A stretch of DNA of 64,000 nucleotides, taken from positions 124,001 through 188,000 of the forward strand of contig NZ_BBUL01000020.1 in assembly GCF_000953825.1 (NCBI RefSeq), in the 5' to 3' direction. The notes below the pieces were generated by a model. The model had not been told where the DNA came from. It made no database searches and was given only the letters and a program-made list of their open reading frames with translations. The DNA comes from Cellvibrio sp. OA-2007 (GTDB lineage: Bacteria; Pseudomonadota; Gammaproteobacteria; Pseudomonadales; Cellvibrionaceae). The translations under genes and the position numbers were made by a program. Within the stretch, counting starts at the first letter, position 1. Every line of letters begins with the position of its first letter. Below, piece by piece: positions 33,436 to 43,160 of this stretch.

Positions 33436-35025
33436 TTACCACAGCTCTCGCAGTAATCGATGTGCCCAACTGTCATAATCGATCTTTTCAGTTCCTTCCA
33501 CCAGATTTTTAGGATGAGCAATGTAAGTCGCTATATCGCTGAGTTGATCTATTTGTTCTTTGTTCCAACGGCCCGCGTGCTCCACTAAACTATCTAAGAT
33601 AACCTCTATCAGATCGTAATTCTCCGGTGGCAGCCGAATAAGCAATGTTGCCAGGCCGTGTTTATCAGACAGATCTATTTCAATCAATGTAATAACGTTA
33701 TCGCCTTTTGCTCGTATTTCGCCACAAAAATAACGCCGTCGAATGCCTAGTACCTTACTAAAAAAGCGATCATTCTCATCAGTTAACTCTCCAACGCTTT
33801 CACGAATTTGCCATTGTTCTTTATCTTGAATTTTCTTTAATGCCTTCCGAATATGTTTAAAAAAATCTGTCGGTATCGCGTCAGGGTCTTTCAGTGTTTG
33901 GAAGTCAACTTTACGGTTTTTGCTTTTTGTATCGCCTTCAGTAACGCCGGTATTAACATTCTCTTTATCCTTATTGTTCGAACCTTTCTTTCCACCCTTT
34001 TTCTTTTCTTCGACTTCGACCTCCGTATAATGACGCTTTGGCTCCATGAGGACTGAGAAAAATAATCTACCCCTTGGTATTGCAAGAATCCTCTGCTTAG
34101 AGTCTGCGGAGGGATCGCTGGAATCGTCAACATTCGGATCTATAGTAATATCGGCCTTAGGTGACCTTGGTTTTTTGTCTGGCTCCCCATCAGCGGCTTT
34201 CCATTTATATTTGATATCTTCCGGATGCTCAATGATCACTTTCTTGTATCGGGGATTGGTAGGCACTCGACCCACGGATATGATCTCGTTGACGAAAAAA
34301 TGCGAATCAATTTCTTTACCATAGACAGTGACAACGGCACCTTCCAACTCAGGCGGTGCGAAATCGAAGGTCCACTGTGTTTGATTCGCTAGATTAACCG
34401 ATTGTGCATTTCGCATTTCGAACATGGAGCAAAAGCTTTCTGTAACGTCACGATTGAGTAGCAACCAGGCTAAATATTGCTGGTGCAGTTTGGTGTCAAG
34501 CAATCGACGAGGATATTGTTTCGATAGACGGATTATCGATTGATCACTTTCAAAATCCAGACTTGCCATGCCTAACAAATTTGTCTCGTAAAACGCATAG
34601 CGTGCATTCTCAGCGGTTTTTAAAAACAATATGCGGGCCAGCTCCAGCACGGGAATCCAGACAACTTTGGATCCGACCTCGATCTGGTATACCCACTGAA
34701 GTTTGCACTCATCAACGTAGTAGGCCTTGTATATGTCTGGTGGGACGTTCGCAACTCGCAGTTTCTTCCATGTTGAAACTGATGGAAGTTGGAAATAACC
34801 TAAATCTTCTTTGTTAACTGTTATTTTCCCGACTGAATATACTCGTCGCAATGCAAGTGCGGGTAGTATCTCCACAGCAGGTGTAACCGTTGCATAAATG
34901 TCATTGGGCGATCTGAAAATGCAGGTGATTCTCCATATTTTCTTGTCGTCCAAAAAGCAATCACCAAAAGCGATTAATGTAGAATTTTTACGAATGGGGA
35001 GGAAGGTTGGGTGAAGATGATCCAT
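33436..35025 (-). CDS. tnsE: TnsE, target selector for conjugating plasmids / replicating DNA
   Basis: The 529-aa length is close to that of Tn7 TnsE (538 aa as I recall). Two regions match my memory of Tn7 TnsE: around residues 187-255 (L-A-W-L-L-x-x-x-D-V, S-M-F, W-T-F-D-F-A-P-P-E-L-x-G) and the C-terminus (H-P-K-N-L...W-A-H-R-L-L-R-E). The middle (about 310-370) is a charged, low-complexity linker rich in K, E and D. TnsE directs transposition into mobile plasmids and discontinuously replicated DNA via the processivity clamp. Its start overlaps the end of tnsD by 38 bp. It is the last gene of the tns operon and its presence makes this a full TnsABC+D+E set. Confidence 0.88.
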   Translation of the reverse strand: MDHLHPTFLPIRKNSTLIAFGDCFLDDKKIWRITCIFRSPNDIYATVTPAVEILPALALRRVYSVGKITVNKEDLGYFQLPSVSTWKKLRVANVPPDIYKAYYVDECKLQWVYQIEVGSKVVWIPVLELARILFLKTAENARYAFYETNLLGMASLDFESDQSIIRLSKQYPRRLLDTKLHQQYLAWLLLNRDVTESFCSMFEMRNAQSVNLANQTQWTFDFAPPELEGAVVTVYGKEIDSHFFVNEIISVGRVPTNPRYKKVIIEHPEDIKYKWKAADGEPDKKPRSPKADITIDPNVDDSSDPSADSKQRILAIPRGRLFFSVLMEPKRHYTEVEVEEKKKGGKKGSNNKDKENVNTGVTEGDTKSKNRKVDFQTLKDPDAIPTDFFKHIRKALKKIQDKEQWQIRESVGELTDENDRFFSKVLGIRRRYFCGEIRAKGDNVITLIEIDLSDKHGLATLLIRLPPENYDLIEVILDSLVEHAGRWNKEQIDQLSDIATYIAHPKNLVEGTEKIDYDSWAHRLLRELW

Positions 35026-36556
35026 TCCCTAGGATTCCTTGGCTTTTATCGATAAATTTTAGTAAGGTTTCAGAAAGAAATTCCTTTCGTATGCCCGCGC
35101 GTCTTATAATTTTCCATGTTTGTAACTCTTCATTCTCGGCTCGAAGATTACAAATGGCGCTTTCAATCCGGCGCCGCTGGAATTCTTCAACGCTTTCAGC
35201 ATGACTGTCAATAAACTTTTTGCATAAAGGTAGCTTATCGCGATGCTTTTCAAGTATTGACGGGGTGCTTGAGTTTTTTATGTACCACGCTTTAGATTTT
35301 CGAAAATTTACGCTCTCGACGTGTGCTCTTGCTTCCAATATCAAAAGATTTTTTAATAATGATTTATCCCTCTGTTCCCAATTTACTCTATTGCAGAAAA
35401 ATGTCGCTTTAATTCTCTCAGGGGAGTTGCTTTGTAACCACTCCCGGTCATTTCGGTAAAGCCAGGCATAGATCCCTGCGGCATTTCCTTCATGACGTAA
35501 CCACTTTATCCCCTTGGTTGGATTTTTCTTACATATTGAAGCCCACTCCTTTCGATGCTTTTTTACTTGGTGTGAGGGTGGTAAGTAGGTTTGTACTATT
35601 TGCGTTTTCTTTGGAGCAGGCAAGCTCTTGATAGAATGTAGTGTTGATAACGAGTCTGGCATATTGAATGCCTGCCAGACTAAGAGATGACATAACGGAT
35701 GGAACGATTTTCGGTGTTTTCTAAAGAGAGATTTTAGCCATTCGGGCTTAAACTTAAACAGGTTGGGCAAGATCTGATCGCAGGGTTCTTTCCAGTATGC
35801 ATGAAATTTGTTGGCTACACCGATGTGATCCACACGTGTACCCTTTCTGAGGTCGTGTCGCTGCGCCAGTTCGGAATAGAATTGACTCAGCTTTTTGAAA
35901 CTCATTTTATTGTCGCAAGAAGCATGCATTAACAAATGCATGTTCTGTGCAAGCAATATAAATAATTTTTGATTTTCCCGCGTAGCAGCGCAATTCAGTG
36001 GCGCAACTATTTGCGTATGTTCTGCGGCCTCGAAATCAAATTTTCCAATCGGATGATAACGCGTGTTGCTTACATGCAACGGCAATTCGTGATGCGGGCA
36101 AAATATTACGCCTGGCATTTGCAAACTGCGTTGCCAATAAACCTCACCGAAACGGTCGCGCTGTTCCAGCTGACATTGCTTGCATACTCTCAAATATTCT
36201 GGTGGTTTAATAAAAGAGGCGCAAACCCCTAAGCGCGTGTGAATATTTCCAGCATTCCTACCATACGCAGACTTAAGAATTTGTTTTTGCCGATCTGCTG
36301 GAGCGAATGCAAGGAACGCGGGGTATAACGTGTGGTGCTGGATCCACTCTTCGATAGATAACGAGCAAGCATTCCCCACACATGCACAAAATGTTTTCAA
36401 GTGCCCAGGAAAGTCAACTACGGCCGTGATATCAGTTTGATGGAATAGGTCGCGTAATAATTCTTTGGAGGAGGTTATTCCACAATGCACGCCGTAACGC
36501 GCAATCACGCTATAAAGAAGCTCATCCTGATAGGGGTTTGGAAAATAGGGAAGCAA
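34988..36556 (-). CDS. tnsD: TnsD/TniQ-family target-site selector for attTn7
   Basis: The N-terminus (F-P-N-P-Y-Q-D-E-L-L-Y-S-V-I-A-R-Y) is typical of TniQ/TnsD proteins. A CCCH zinc-binding pattern is visible with Cys125, Cys128, Cys153 and His156. The 522 aa fit TnsD (about 508). TnsD binds the end of glmS and recruits TnsC. It starts 2 bp from the tnsC stop. Location of the element next to glmS shows that this copy, or a close relative, has functioned. Confidence 0.93.
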   Translation of the reverse strand: MLPYFPNPYQDELLYSVIARYGVHCGITSSKELLRDLFHQTDITAVVDFPGHLKTFCACVGNACSLSIEEWIQHHTLYPAFLAFAPADRQKQILKSAYGRNAGNIHTRLGVCASFIKPPEYLRVCKQCQLEQRDRFGEVYWQRSLQMPGVIFCPHHELPLHVSNTRYHPIGKFDFEAAEHTQIVAPLNCAATRENQKLFILLAQNMHLLMHASCDNKMSFKKLSQFYSELAQRHDLRKGTRVDHIGVANKFHAYWKEPCDQILPNLFKFKPEWLKSLFRKHRKSFHPLCHLLVWQAFNMPDSLSTLHSIKSLPAPKKTQIVQTYLPPSHQVKKHRKEWASICKKNPTKGIKWLRHEGNAAGIYAWLYRNDREWLQSNSPERIKATFFCNRVNWEQRDKSLLKNLLILEARAHVESVNFRKSKAWYIKNSSTPSILEKHRDKLPLCKKFIDSHAESVEEFQRRRIESAICNLRAENEELQTWKIIRRAGIRKEFLSETLLKFIDKSQGILGNGSSSPNLPPHS

Positions 36557-36558
36557 TA

Positions 36559-38181
36559 TCAGCCAGCTTTAAGATAATCGGCAATGCTGCAGATAATGCC
36601 TTTCTCAAGTAATGTTTCATGCATCGTTGTTTCTCCTTTGCTGAAATACATTTTTCGCATGTCAGTATCGGCATGCTGTTGCCAATCATTTATCTTGGGC
36701 TTTTTAGAGGCGCCTTTTTTCTTTTCCGGCACGGTGGTGCCGATCATGAGTGTGGAGATACGGCTCATCAAGTGCACAACATTTAAGTCAGGATTTTTTG
36801 CGACCTCTCCCTCTATCAGCGGTACAGCAATGTCATGCTCCAGTCCAAGCTCCATCGCGACTTTCAATAATTTTTTAACTTTTTCACGTTGTTCATCAAC
36901 CGCTTCTAATTCTTGCGCTTCGTTTTGTTCTATAGGAATTTCACCCTCGAAAGCCTGGATCATTTTGTTATCAATATCCGGCATTTTTAGATCACCAAAT
37001 CTCTCAAGTGCATCCGGGTTGTTTGACCGTAGCGCCGCTAACATGGGGTGCACAGCCTTGAATTCATCTTGGTAGGTTTTCTGTATCAAACCCGCTGAGA
37101 GCTCCTCCGTCTTGATTAACATCGCTCGCCACTGCGAAAGCACAAATAATTTAACGAGAATATCAATAATTCCCTGAGAGCAGTCATAAAGTACATTGCG
37201 TATTTCGTCGCTGAGTTCAGCTTTGCGATGCAGCCACTGATACGTCCACATCAGGTCTGTCAGTTTTTCCCAATGCGTATCTTGATTGAGCCTTTGCCAC
37301 ATGACACTGCCCAATCCCGAGCCGCGACGCGCTTGGCTGAAATCTTTGGCTAGTAACCGGCGTGCCTTTGGAGTTCCGACTAAAATAACGGGGACACCGA
37401 TATCATTCACCAGTGTCACAAAGAAATTCATCATCGGAGCTTCACCACCAGATCGATGTACACTTAAGTTTTGTATTTCGTCGATGATAAGAACGCCGAT
37501 AGCATGCAGATTTGCCAAATGCGCCATCTCGGCGATCATCTCATCGACACCAGCACGGGCTTTGCCGTACTTACTTTTATATTTAGAACCTAAGCGTTTA
37601 TCCAGTGCAACGAAGAAGCTTTTGCATAATTGTTTTAACGAGCCATTGCTCGGGCATTCTAGTTTTAACCAGGGAATTTGAGTAAGTTTGAGACCCGGAT
37701 GATAAATTACCTTGTCATAACACTTTAAAATTTTTTCGAGTGCTTTTGTCTTACCGCAGCCTGACGGCCCAATGACACTGAAGGAGTTTGCAGTGATGTT
37801 GACATCGGTTCTGGTTGTCAAAGAAATATCTTTGTTAACGATGCGGTCATAACCGTTATTTAGGTGTTTAATGAAATCTGACGTTGCAGGATTTCTTCCG
37901 ATATATCCTTGCCGTATCAAAATGCTAATTCTAGTTTCAAGATTGATATGTTGTGCTTGTGGTTGAAAAAAATCGGTGATCAGCCGTTGCATCGCGTGTA
38001 CGCGGATATCAGGACCATAGTCTAACTCTTCTTCTGAGAAATCAGGAGTGGAAACCAACGATGCAATTGCCGTTTTGCGATCATTGATTAATGGCAATGC
38101 CGCGATAAAGGGGTTGCTATCGTATTCAGGTAAGCCCTGCTTTTTATAAACAGCCTCTGGTATTCGAATTAAATTATCCAT
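36559..38181 (-). CDS. tnsC: TnsC, AAA+ ATPase regulator of Tn7 transposition
   Basis: Walker A G-P-S-G-C-G-K-T-K (138-146) and Walker B L-I-I-D-E-I-Q (231-237) are in place. The protein is 540 aa, near the size of Tn7 TnsC (555). It joins target selection by TnsD or TnsE to TnsAB activation through ATP-dependent filament formation on DNA. It follows tnsB by 3 bp. Confidence 0.95.
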   Translation of the reverse strand: MDNLIRIPEAVYKKQGLPEYDSNPFIAALPLINDRKTAIASLVSTPDFSEEELDYGPDIRVHAMQRLITDFFQPQAQHINLETRISILIRQGYIGRNPATSDFIKHLNNGYDRIVNKDISLTTRTDVNITANSFSVIGPSGCGKTKALEKILKCYDKVIYHPGLKLTQIPWLKLECPSNGSLKQLCKSFFVALDKRLGSKYKSKYGKARAGVDEMIAEMAHLANLHAIGVLIIDEIQNLSVHRSGGEAPMMNFFVTLVNDIGVPVILVGTPKARRLLAKDFSQARRGSGLGSVMWQRLNQDTHWEKLTDLMWTYQWLHRKAELSDEIRNVLYDCSQGIIDILVKLFVLSQWRAMLIKTEELSAGLIQKTYQDEFKAVHPMLAALRSNNPDALERFGDLKMPDIDNKMIQAFEGEIPIEQNEAQELEAVDEQREKVKKLLKVAMELGLEHDIAVPLIEGEVAKNPDLNVVHLMSRISTLMIGTTVPEKKKGASKKPKINDWQQHADTDMRKMYFSKGETTMHETLLEKGIICSIADYLKAG

Positions 38182-38184
38182 AAC

Positions 38185-40284
38185 CTAATCGTCCTCGCCA
38201 AAAAGGTCATCAACCATATCAGGTATGTCATAGTTCGTTGGTTTCTTTGAGTTTATGTAAACCACATTATCCTCATTCGACTTTTTCGATTTGCCTGAAA
38301 TTAAGTCGGGAGCACTCTTGCGGTGTCGCGCAACTTCTTCTGTGCGATTTTCACGAATGCCTTTAAGGCGTGAGGCTTTACTCACATCTGACATATCAGG
38401 ATTTTTTTCCCTGGCTTTACTGGTAATTTCTTCAATCGTTTCATCAAGGCTCTGACGACCTTTTTGTTTATTTAATTTTGCCTTGCTTGCGGTTTTGGCT
38501 TTGATATTTTTGATACGCCAGACATCCCAAAATGTTAAATCACGGAATTCCCGGCTTCGCTCCGTTAATTCGCAAACAATATAGCTATCGAATTTTCCGT
38601 CAGGCCGCAGATAAATTTTGTTCGCAGAATAAGGGTGATAAGCCACCACTACTTTTTTGGGTTTGTCGGTATCGATACGATGAAACCAACCTTCCTTGAT
38701 CGCCGTTGCGGTACTATACCTGCACTTGAAAAGACCTATCCCTTCTTCGGTTACAGTAGCTTCTGTATGTGGGAGAAGGTTTACCATCGCCAAGTCTTGT
38801 TTCACCCCACGTAATTTTCCCGTGCGATGACTAATACCCCAATTCCATAGCGCCAGTGGATTGTGAGGTAACTCAGGTGGCATATCTTTGTCGGCATCAT
38901 AGTTTTTCATAGCGTGTGTTGTGTTGTATTCAACGACGCAAGCAATTATTAATCTGGTGAATTCGCTTAATGTTAGTTCAGCATCCAATCGATAATCATG
39001 GCCGCCGCGTTTTTTGCCGATTTCACCAGTCACATACCCTTCAACATAGGGTTGAAATTTTGCTTGGAGTGTTCCGAAGTGCCGCTCAACGATACCTTTC
39101 CAATCAGCGCGATAAGATGGTGTATTTTGAATATCAATATGGAGAGCGTGACTAAGCACCTCCACCGTGCGTCCCAACATTTCACCTTTGTCACCAAGAA
39201 TTGCTTCAGGCTTTCCTTTCACCGGCCAATCATCATGGGAAATTTCGATTCCATGAGAAGCACAATATTCCACTTTATCTATCATTGCGTTTGCCAGTGC
39301 GCTCATAGCAGTAACCCAAGATGGATTTTCGAAACCAACATAAATACCAGTGACAAGCCGACTAAAAACATCGATAACAATATAAAGTGTAGGGCGACCA
39401 ACGATTTTGGTTCGGTCATTCTCGGCCAATAGGTAGATGTCAGCTATGGTGGCGTCTATCTGGTAGAGACTGCCGGGACCCATTACTTCAGCAGCTGATG
39501 TTCCCAGAACTGGGCGCATGTCTTTGTTATATTGGATTTCTCCGGCGCGTTTTCTTGCTCTCTCGACTGCGCCAGTTTGCTTTCTCATAAAATAGTAAAA
39601 CTGTTCGTACGTGGGAAATTCTGCCAGTTCTTCGATAGTCATCTCTTTAGGTTTAACACCAAGCGCTTTTAGTGCTTTGTCGTAAGCAAATTGCAACGTA
39701 TTATTTTTTGTAGTGGAATAAAACGTTGTGATCATTGTACGAAAAACGGCAGCTATTTCTTCCGTGATATTTACACCTACACCCATCATGATAGTTCTCG
39801 GCCGTCCGCGTTTTTTATCACCTGCTGTTTTCGTCTTTCCGGCTCCTCCAATTTTTCGAGTGTCTGGATACAAACATGAAGGGCTTTTTCCTTTCTGCCA
39901 GTAATAACGTAATTTGGTATAAATAGTTTGTTTGGTTGTATCGTGAGACTGAAGTATCAATTGAACCATCTTCCCACGCGCGACAGGTTCATAGATATCA
40001 GGTTCTTGATCAACATAAGAAGAAACTAAGGCCCAACCCGTCGCCTGGATTTTGTCACCCCATTTGGTCTTTTTTGACGGTGGGGAAATTACAAACTCTT
40101 CATCAGGGTCAGGAATAGTTTGGATTGATTGGGCTTTGATTAAAGAATTGAGTTCATCAATTTTTACCAGTTCAGGCAATGCGCGTTTGGACTCTATGTC
40201 GATCCAATAAGCTATCTCGGAGTTCAACCATAAGATCCGAAAACTCCGTCTGCCATAACGGTAAACCTCATTCACCAACAACAT
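38185..40284 (-). CDS. tnsB: TnsB, DDE transposase of the Tn7-like element
   Basis: The catalytic triad is readable: Asp277 (Y-Q-I-D-A-T), Asp365 (L-G-D-K-G-E) and Glu400 (G-I-V-E-R-H-F-G). The spacing agrees with D273, D361, E396 in Tn7 TnsB. The 699 aa match the family (about 702). The N-terminal part binds the end repeats; the C-terminal tail is lysine-rich, with a region that in Tn7 contacts TnsC. It overlaps tnsA by 17 bp. Confidence 0.95.
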   Translation of the reverse strand: MLLVNEVYRYGRRSFRILWLNSEIAYWIDIESKRALPELVKIDELNSLIKAQSIQTIPDPDEEFVISPPSKKTKWGDKIQATGWALVSSYVDQEPDIYEPVARGKMVQLILQSHDTTKQTIYTKLRYYWQKGKSPSCLYPDTRKIGGAGKTKTAGDKKRGRPRTIMMGVGVNITEEIAAVFRTMITTFYSTTKNNTLQFAYDKALKALGVKPKEMTIEELAEFPTYEQFYYFMRKQTGAVERARKRAGEIQYNKDMRPVLGTSAAEVMGPGSLYQIDATIADIYLLAENDRTKIVGRPTLYIVIDVFSRLVTGIYVGFENPSWVTAMSALANAMIDKVEYCASHGIEISHDDWPVKGKPEAILGDKGEMLGRTVEVLSHALHIDIQNTPSYRADWKGIVERHFGTLQAKFQPYVEGYVTGEIGKKRGGHDYRLDAELTLSEFTRLIIACVVEYNTTHAMKNYDADKDMPPELPHNPLALWNWGISHRTGKLRGVKQDLAMVNLLPHTEATVTEEGIGLFKCRYSTATAIKEGWFHRIDTDKPKKVVVAYHPYSANKIYLRPDGKFDSYIVCELTERSREFRDLTFWDVWRIKNIKAKTASKAKLNKQKGRQSLDETIEEITSKAREKNPDMSDVSKASRLKGIRENRTEEVARHRKSAPDLISGKSKKSNEDNVVYINSKKPTNYDIPDMVDDLFGEDD

Positions 40285-41119
40285 ATTGATATCGCTCCGT
40301 TAGCCAGAATTCAGAGGGCACTAAGTCTTGGAATTTGAGGTTTTTTACAGAAACGTTTTCCATATCAAAAGTAAATGCACGCTGCGCGAGCAAATGCCTG
40401 AGTACTGACAAATGTGTACCGGACTCGATGTTGTAATCAGAATCTAACCGGTTGGTTAAAGCAGCGACTTTCTGATTTCCGTAATGGCTGGATGTATCAA
40501 GGAAAATGGCAAAGTATTCTTTCTGCTCCTGTTCAGTCAGCTCATGATGATTCAGGTAAGGCCGAAACCATTTAATATTTTCCGTTAATACCTGAGGGAT
40601 CTCTTTTTCGGTGATGATGGCAAAGGGAATATCCTTCTCTAACCAATAACTACGTTCGAGTTCAAGCTTTTCCAAGATCCTGGGGTCTTCCAAATCGCTT
40701 GCGTACTTGGCACAAATGGCTTTCCGGTGGGTTCGCCCGTTCCAATTCACATCCACAATAAAATCAGTTGTCATGACCTGATCAACGCCACTATGACTTG
40801 GATGAGCAATGCCGAGAGTTTCAGCTAATCGACGGGAGTCTTCACGGGGAATAGGGAACTGTTCACGAATGTCTTCGACATCATCATGCCAGTCGAGGAG
40901 ACAGAAGATTTGGTGTTCCAAATCAGATAAGAGATGATGGACGCGACCTACTGTAATACTGGGAAGACGGTGGATCCGTCCTTTGGAAGGGACGTCTCTG
41001 ACAGTAAGGAACGGCTGGTAATTCTGGCCTGAACCGGAACCACGCCCCTCCTTAAAGCGTCTGGCGATGGCCGCTTCGGCCAATTCGACATACTTATTTC
41101 CACCCGTGGGTGTGTTCAT
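40268..41119 (-). CDS. tnsA: TnsA, endonuclease cutting the 5' transposon ends
   Basis: The restriction-endonuclease-like domain shows Glu68 (L-E-H-Q-I-F), Asp119 (T-D-F-I-V-D) and Lys138, corresponding to E63, D114 and K132 of Tn7 TnsA. The residue corresponding to Q130 appears to be Cys136 (A-I-C-A-K). The downstream L-E-K-L-E-L-E-R-S-Y-W segment is a strong match to the Tn7 protein. The length, 283 aa, is close to 273. It is the first gene of the operon, directly inside the right end. Confidence 0.95.
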   Translation of the reverse strand: MNTPTGGNKYVELAEAAIARRFKEGRGSGSGQNYQPFLTVRDVPSKGRIHRLPSITVGRVHHLLSDLEHQIFCLLDWHDDVEDIREQFPIPREDSRRLAETLGIAHPSHSGVDQVMTTDFIVDVNWNGRTHRKAICAKYASDLEDPRILEKLELERSYWLEKDIPFAIITEKEIPQVLTENIKWFRPYLNHHELTEQEQKEYFAIFLDTSSHYGNQKVAALTNRLDSDYNIESGTHLSVLRHLLAQRAFTFDMENVSVKNLKFQDLVPSEFWLTERYQYVVGE

Positions 41120-41169
41120 ACCGGCTGCCTTGCTTACCTAGATTAGATAAGCGTAGACCTAGGCAGCTC

Positions 41170-41236
41170 CAGTATGAAACTATTTTTTCGAGTATGATAC
41201 TTTATTCTGAGTATGCTACTTTATTTTAAACCGACA
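41170..41236 (-). repeat. Tn7 right end with three tightly packed TnsB-type repeats
   Basis: On the plus strand AGTATG followed by two bases and ACT recurs at 41171, 41191 and 41210, about 20 bp apart. The outermost copy runs directly into TTTAAACCGACA, the terminus. Each is the reverse complement of the left-end repeat type. The tnsA start at 41119 lies just inside this region, so TnsB bound here would also repress the tns operon, as known for Tn7. Confidence 0.9.
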
Positions 41237-41241
41237 GGATA
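41237..41241. repeat. Right target-site duplication (GGATA)
   Basis: Direct repeat of 71-75, directly following the terminal CCGACA of the element. Confidence 0.93.
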
Positions 41242-41258
41242 CTTCCCAAAAAGGGAAG
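41242..41258 (-). terminator. Short hairpin downstream of glmS
   Basis: CTTCCC, five A, GGGAAG on the plus strand. It starts 4 bases after the glmS stop codon on the minus strand. Its outward partner (51-66) was separated by the transposon insertion. It may serve as the remaining glmS terminator, but no T-run follows on the minus strand. Confidence 0.45.
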
Positions 41259-41261
41259 TTT

Positions 41262-41297
41262 TTATTCCACCGTCACACTCTTCGCCAAATTACGTGG
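41262..41297 (-). other. attTn7 recognition region (3' end of glmS)
   Basis: The last 36 bp of glmS, encoding N-L-A-K-S-V-T-V-E and the stop codon, are the known TnsD-binding sequence in other bacteria. The transposon lies 21-25 bp beyond the end of this segment, at the expected distance. Confidence 0.85.
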
Positions 41298-43094
41298 TTG
41301 ATCCACATCTGTGCCCTTAATAATCGCTACGTAATAACTCAATAATTGCAGTGGCAATGTGTAGAGAATGGGTGCGAGCCAAGGGTGAATATGCGGCACA
41401 TTGATTACACGCATGGTTGCATCGGATTCAAATTTTGCATCTTCGTCGGCGAAGACATACAAGATGCCACCGCGCGCGCGCACTTCTTCGACGTTGGATT
41501 TTAATTTTTCCAACAAATCATTATTCGGTGCGACAACGATGATCGGCATGTGTGCATCGATCAGTGCGAGCGGGCCGTGTTTCAATTCACCGGCGGCATA
41601 GGCCTCTGCGTGAATGTAAGAAATTTCTTTTAATTTCAGTGCACCTTCCATCGCGATGGGGTACTGATCGCCGCGACCTAAAAAGAGTGCGTGGTGTTTA
41701 TCGGCAAATTCTTCCGCAAGCGCTTCAATTTTTGGTGCAAGAGCTAAGGACTCTTCCAATTTGGCTGGCAGATTTTTTAACGCGGCAACCATTTCTTGTT
41801 GTTGTGCAGCAGAGAGGCCGTTGTATTTGCCGATGGCTAATACCAACATCGCCAAACCAACCAGTTGCGTGGTAAAGGCTTTAGTAGAAGCCACACCAAT
41901 TTCTGCTCCGGCGCGGGTCATAAACGCAAGATCAGATTCGCGCACCAGCGATGAACCAGCGACGTTGCAAATACTCAAGCTGCCTAAATAGCCGAGCTCT
42001 TTGGCCAAACGCAATGCGGCGAGTGTATCTGCAGTTTCACCGGATTGACTGATGGTGACGACCATACTGTTAGGCTGCACAAACGATTTGCGGTAGCGAA
42101 ATTCGCTGGCGATTTCGACGTTGCAGGAAATACCGGAAAAGGTTTCCAACCAATAGCGCGCCACCATGGCCGAGTGATAGCTTGTGCCGCAGGCGACGAT
42201 TTGAATATGTTTTACTTGTTTAAATAATTCGGCGGCGCCGTTGCCGAAAGTTTCATCCATAACGGATTCATTACTCAAGCGGCCTTCAAGTGTATTCATC
42301 ACCGCATTAGGTTGTTCGTAAATTTCCTTGAGCATAAAGTGGCGATATTGGCCCTTATCGCCGGCATCGTAACTGGCGGTAGATTCGTGAATTTGACGCT
42401 CAACGGCGACGCCATCTTTATCAAAAATATGAATGCTAGTGCGAGTAATTTCAGCAACGTCGCCTTCTTCTAAAAAGATAAAGCGGCGCGTAACAGGCAA
42501 AAGTGCAAGCTGATCGGAAGCGATAAAATTTTCGCCAATGCCCAAACCGATTACTAAGGGGCTGCCGGAACGTGCAACCACTAAACGCGATGCGTCGTTT
42601 TTATCCATCAACACTGTGCCGTAAGCGCCGTGCAATTGTTTAACGGTTTTTTGTACTGCCGTTAATAAACTGTCGCTATTTTTTAATTCTTTTTGTACCA
42701 AGTGGGCGATGACTTCGGTATCGGTATCGGACGTAAATACATAACCTTCTTCTTGTAACAGGCGACGTAAATTTGCATGGTTTTCGATAATACCGTTGTG
42801 TACCACCGCGATATGTTCTTGCGATACATGTGGATGCGCATTGCGCTCGCTCGGCTCACCGTGTGTCGCCCAGCGAGTGTGCGCAATGCCGGTGCCGCCG
42901 GGTGTTGGGCTGCTGTGTACTGCATCGGACAACTCTTTCACTTTGCCCAAACGGCGCAAGCGTTGTAACTCACCATTGCTATTGACCACTGCAACACCGG
43001 CAGAGTCATAACCGCGATATTCAAGGCGACGCAATCCTTCCACCAGAATATCCACCACATCACGTTGCGCTACAGCGCCGACAATTCCACACAT
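41262..43094 (-). CDS. glmS: Glutamine-fructose-6-phosphate aminotransferase (GlmS)
   Basis: The protein starts M-C-G-I-V-G with the N-terminal nucleophile cysteine of the glutaminase domain (1-240), followed by two SIS isomerase domains (about 290-440 and 460-600). The 610 aa are the normal length. It makes glucosamine-6-phosphate for peptidoglycan and lipopolysaccharide. The C-terminus [13 protein letters not shown] is the conserved end used as the Tn7 target. The reading frame is intact, since the transposon is downstream. It follows the DeoR-type regulator by 112 bp. Confidence 0.98.
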   Translation of the reverse strand: MCGIVGAVAQRDVVDILVEGLRRLEYRGYDSAGVAVVNSNGELQRLRRLGKVKELSDAVHSSPTPGGTGIAHTRWATHGEPSERNAHPHVSQEHIAVVHNGIIENHANLRRLLQEEGYVFTSDTDTEVIAHLVQKELKNSDSLLTAVQKTVKQLHGAYGTVLMDKNDASRLVVARSGSPLVIGLGIGENFIASDQLALLPVTRRFIFLEEGDVAEITRTSIHIFDKDGVAVERQIHESTASYDAGDKGQYRHFMLKEIYEQPNAVMNTLEGRLSNESVMDETFGNGAAELFKQVKHIQIVACGTSYHSAMVARYWLETFSGISCNVEIASEFRYRKSFVQPNSMVVTISQSGETADTLAALRLAKELGYLGSLSICNVAGSSLVRESDLAFMTRAGAEIGVASTKAFTTQLVGLAMLVLAIGKYNGLSAAQQQEMVAALKNLPAKLEESLALAPKIEALAEEFADKHHALFLGRGDQYPIAMEGALKLKEISYIHAEAYAAGELKHGPLALIDAHMPIIVVAPNNDLLEKLKSNVEEVRARGGILYVFADEDAKFESDATMRVINVPHIHPWLAPILYTLPLQLLSYYVAIIKGTDVDQPRNLAKSVTVE

Positions 43095-43160
43095 AATTTT
43101 TCTCCTTAAGCTGTTTAGTAGTAGTAAAAATATTGTTTGTTTAAGAACGAGAGCAATCCC

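Larger units (their letters stand above)
76..41236. mobile_element. Complete Tn7-like transposon inserted at attTn7 downstream of glmS
   Basis: The element begins TGTCGGTTTAAAATAAA and ends with the exact reverse complement of these 17 bases. It is flanked by the 5-bp direct repeat GGATA and carries intact tnsA, tnsB, tnsC, tnsD and tnsE at its glmS-proximal end, the right end of canonical Tn7. The centre of the target duplication is 23 bp from the last base of the glmS stop codon, as expected for TnsD-directed insertion. At 41,161 bp it is much longer than the classical 14-kb Tn7; most of it is cargo (about 0.2-33.4 kb). No cas genes or CRISPR array are present, so it is not a CRISPR-associated transposon. 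The perfect target duplication and full gene set suggest it is recent and probably still mobile; the latter is inference. Confidence 0.96.

Noticed and set aside
76-41236. CRISPR-associated (CAST) type Tn7
   Set aside because: No cas genes, no repeat-spacer array; TnsD and TnsE of the classical type are present.
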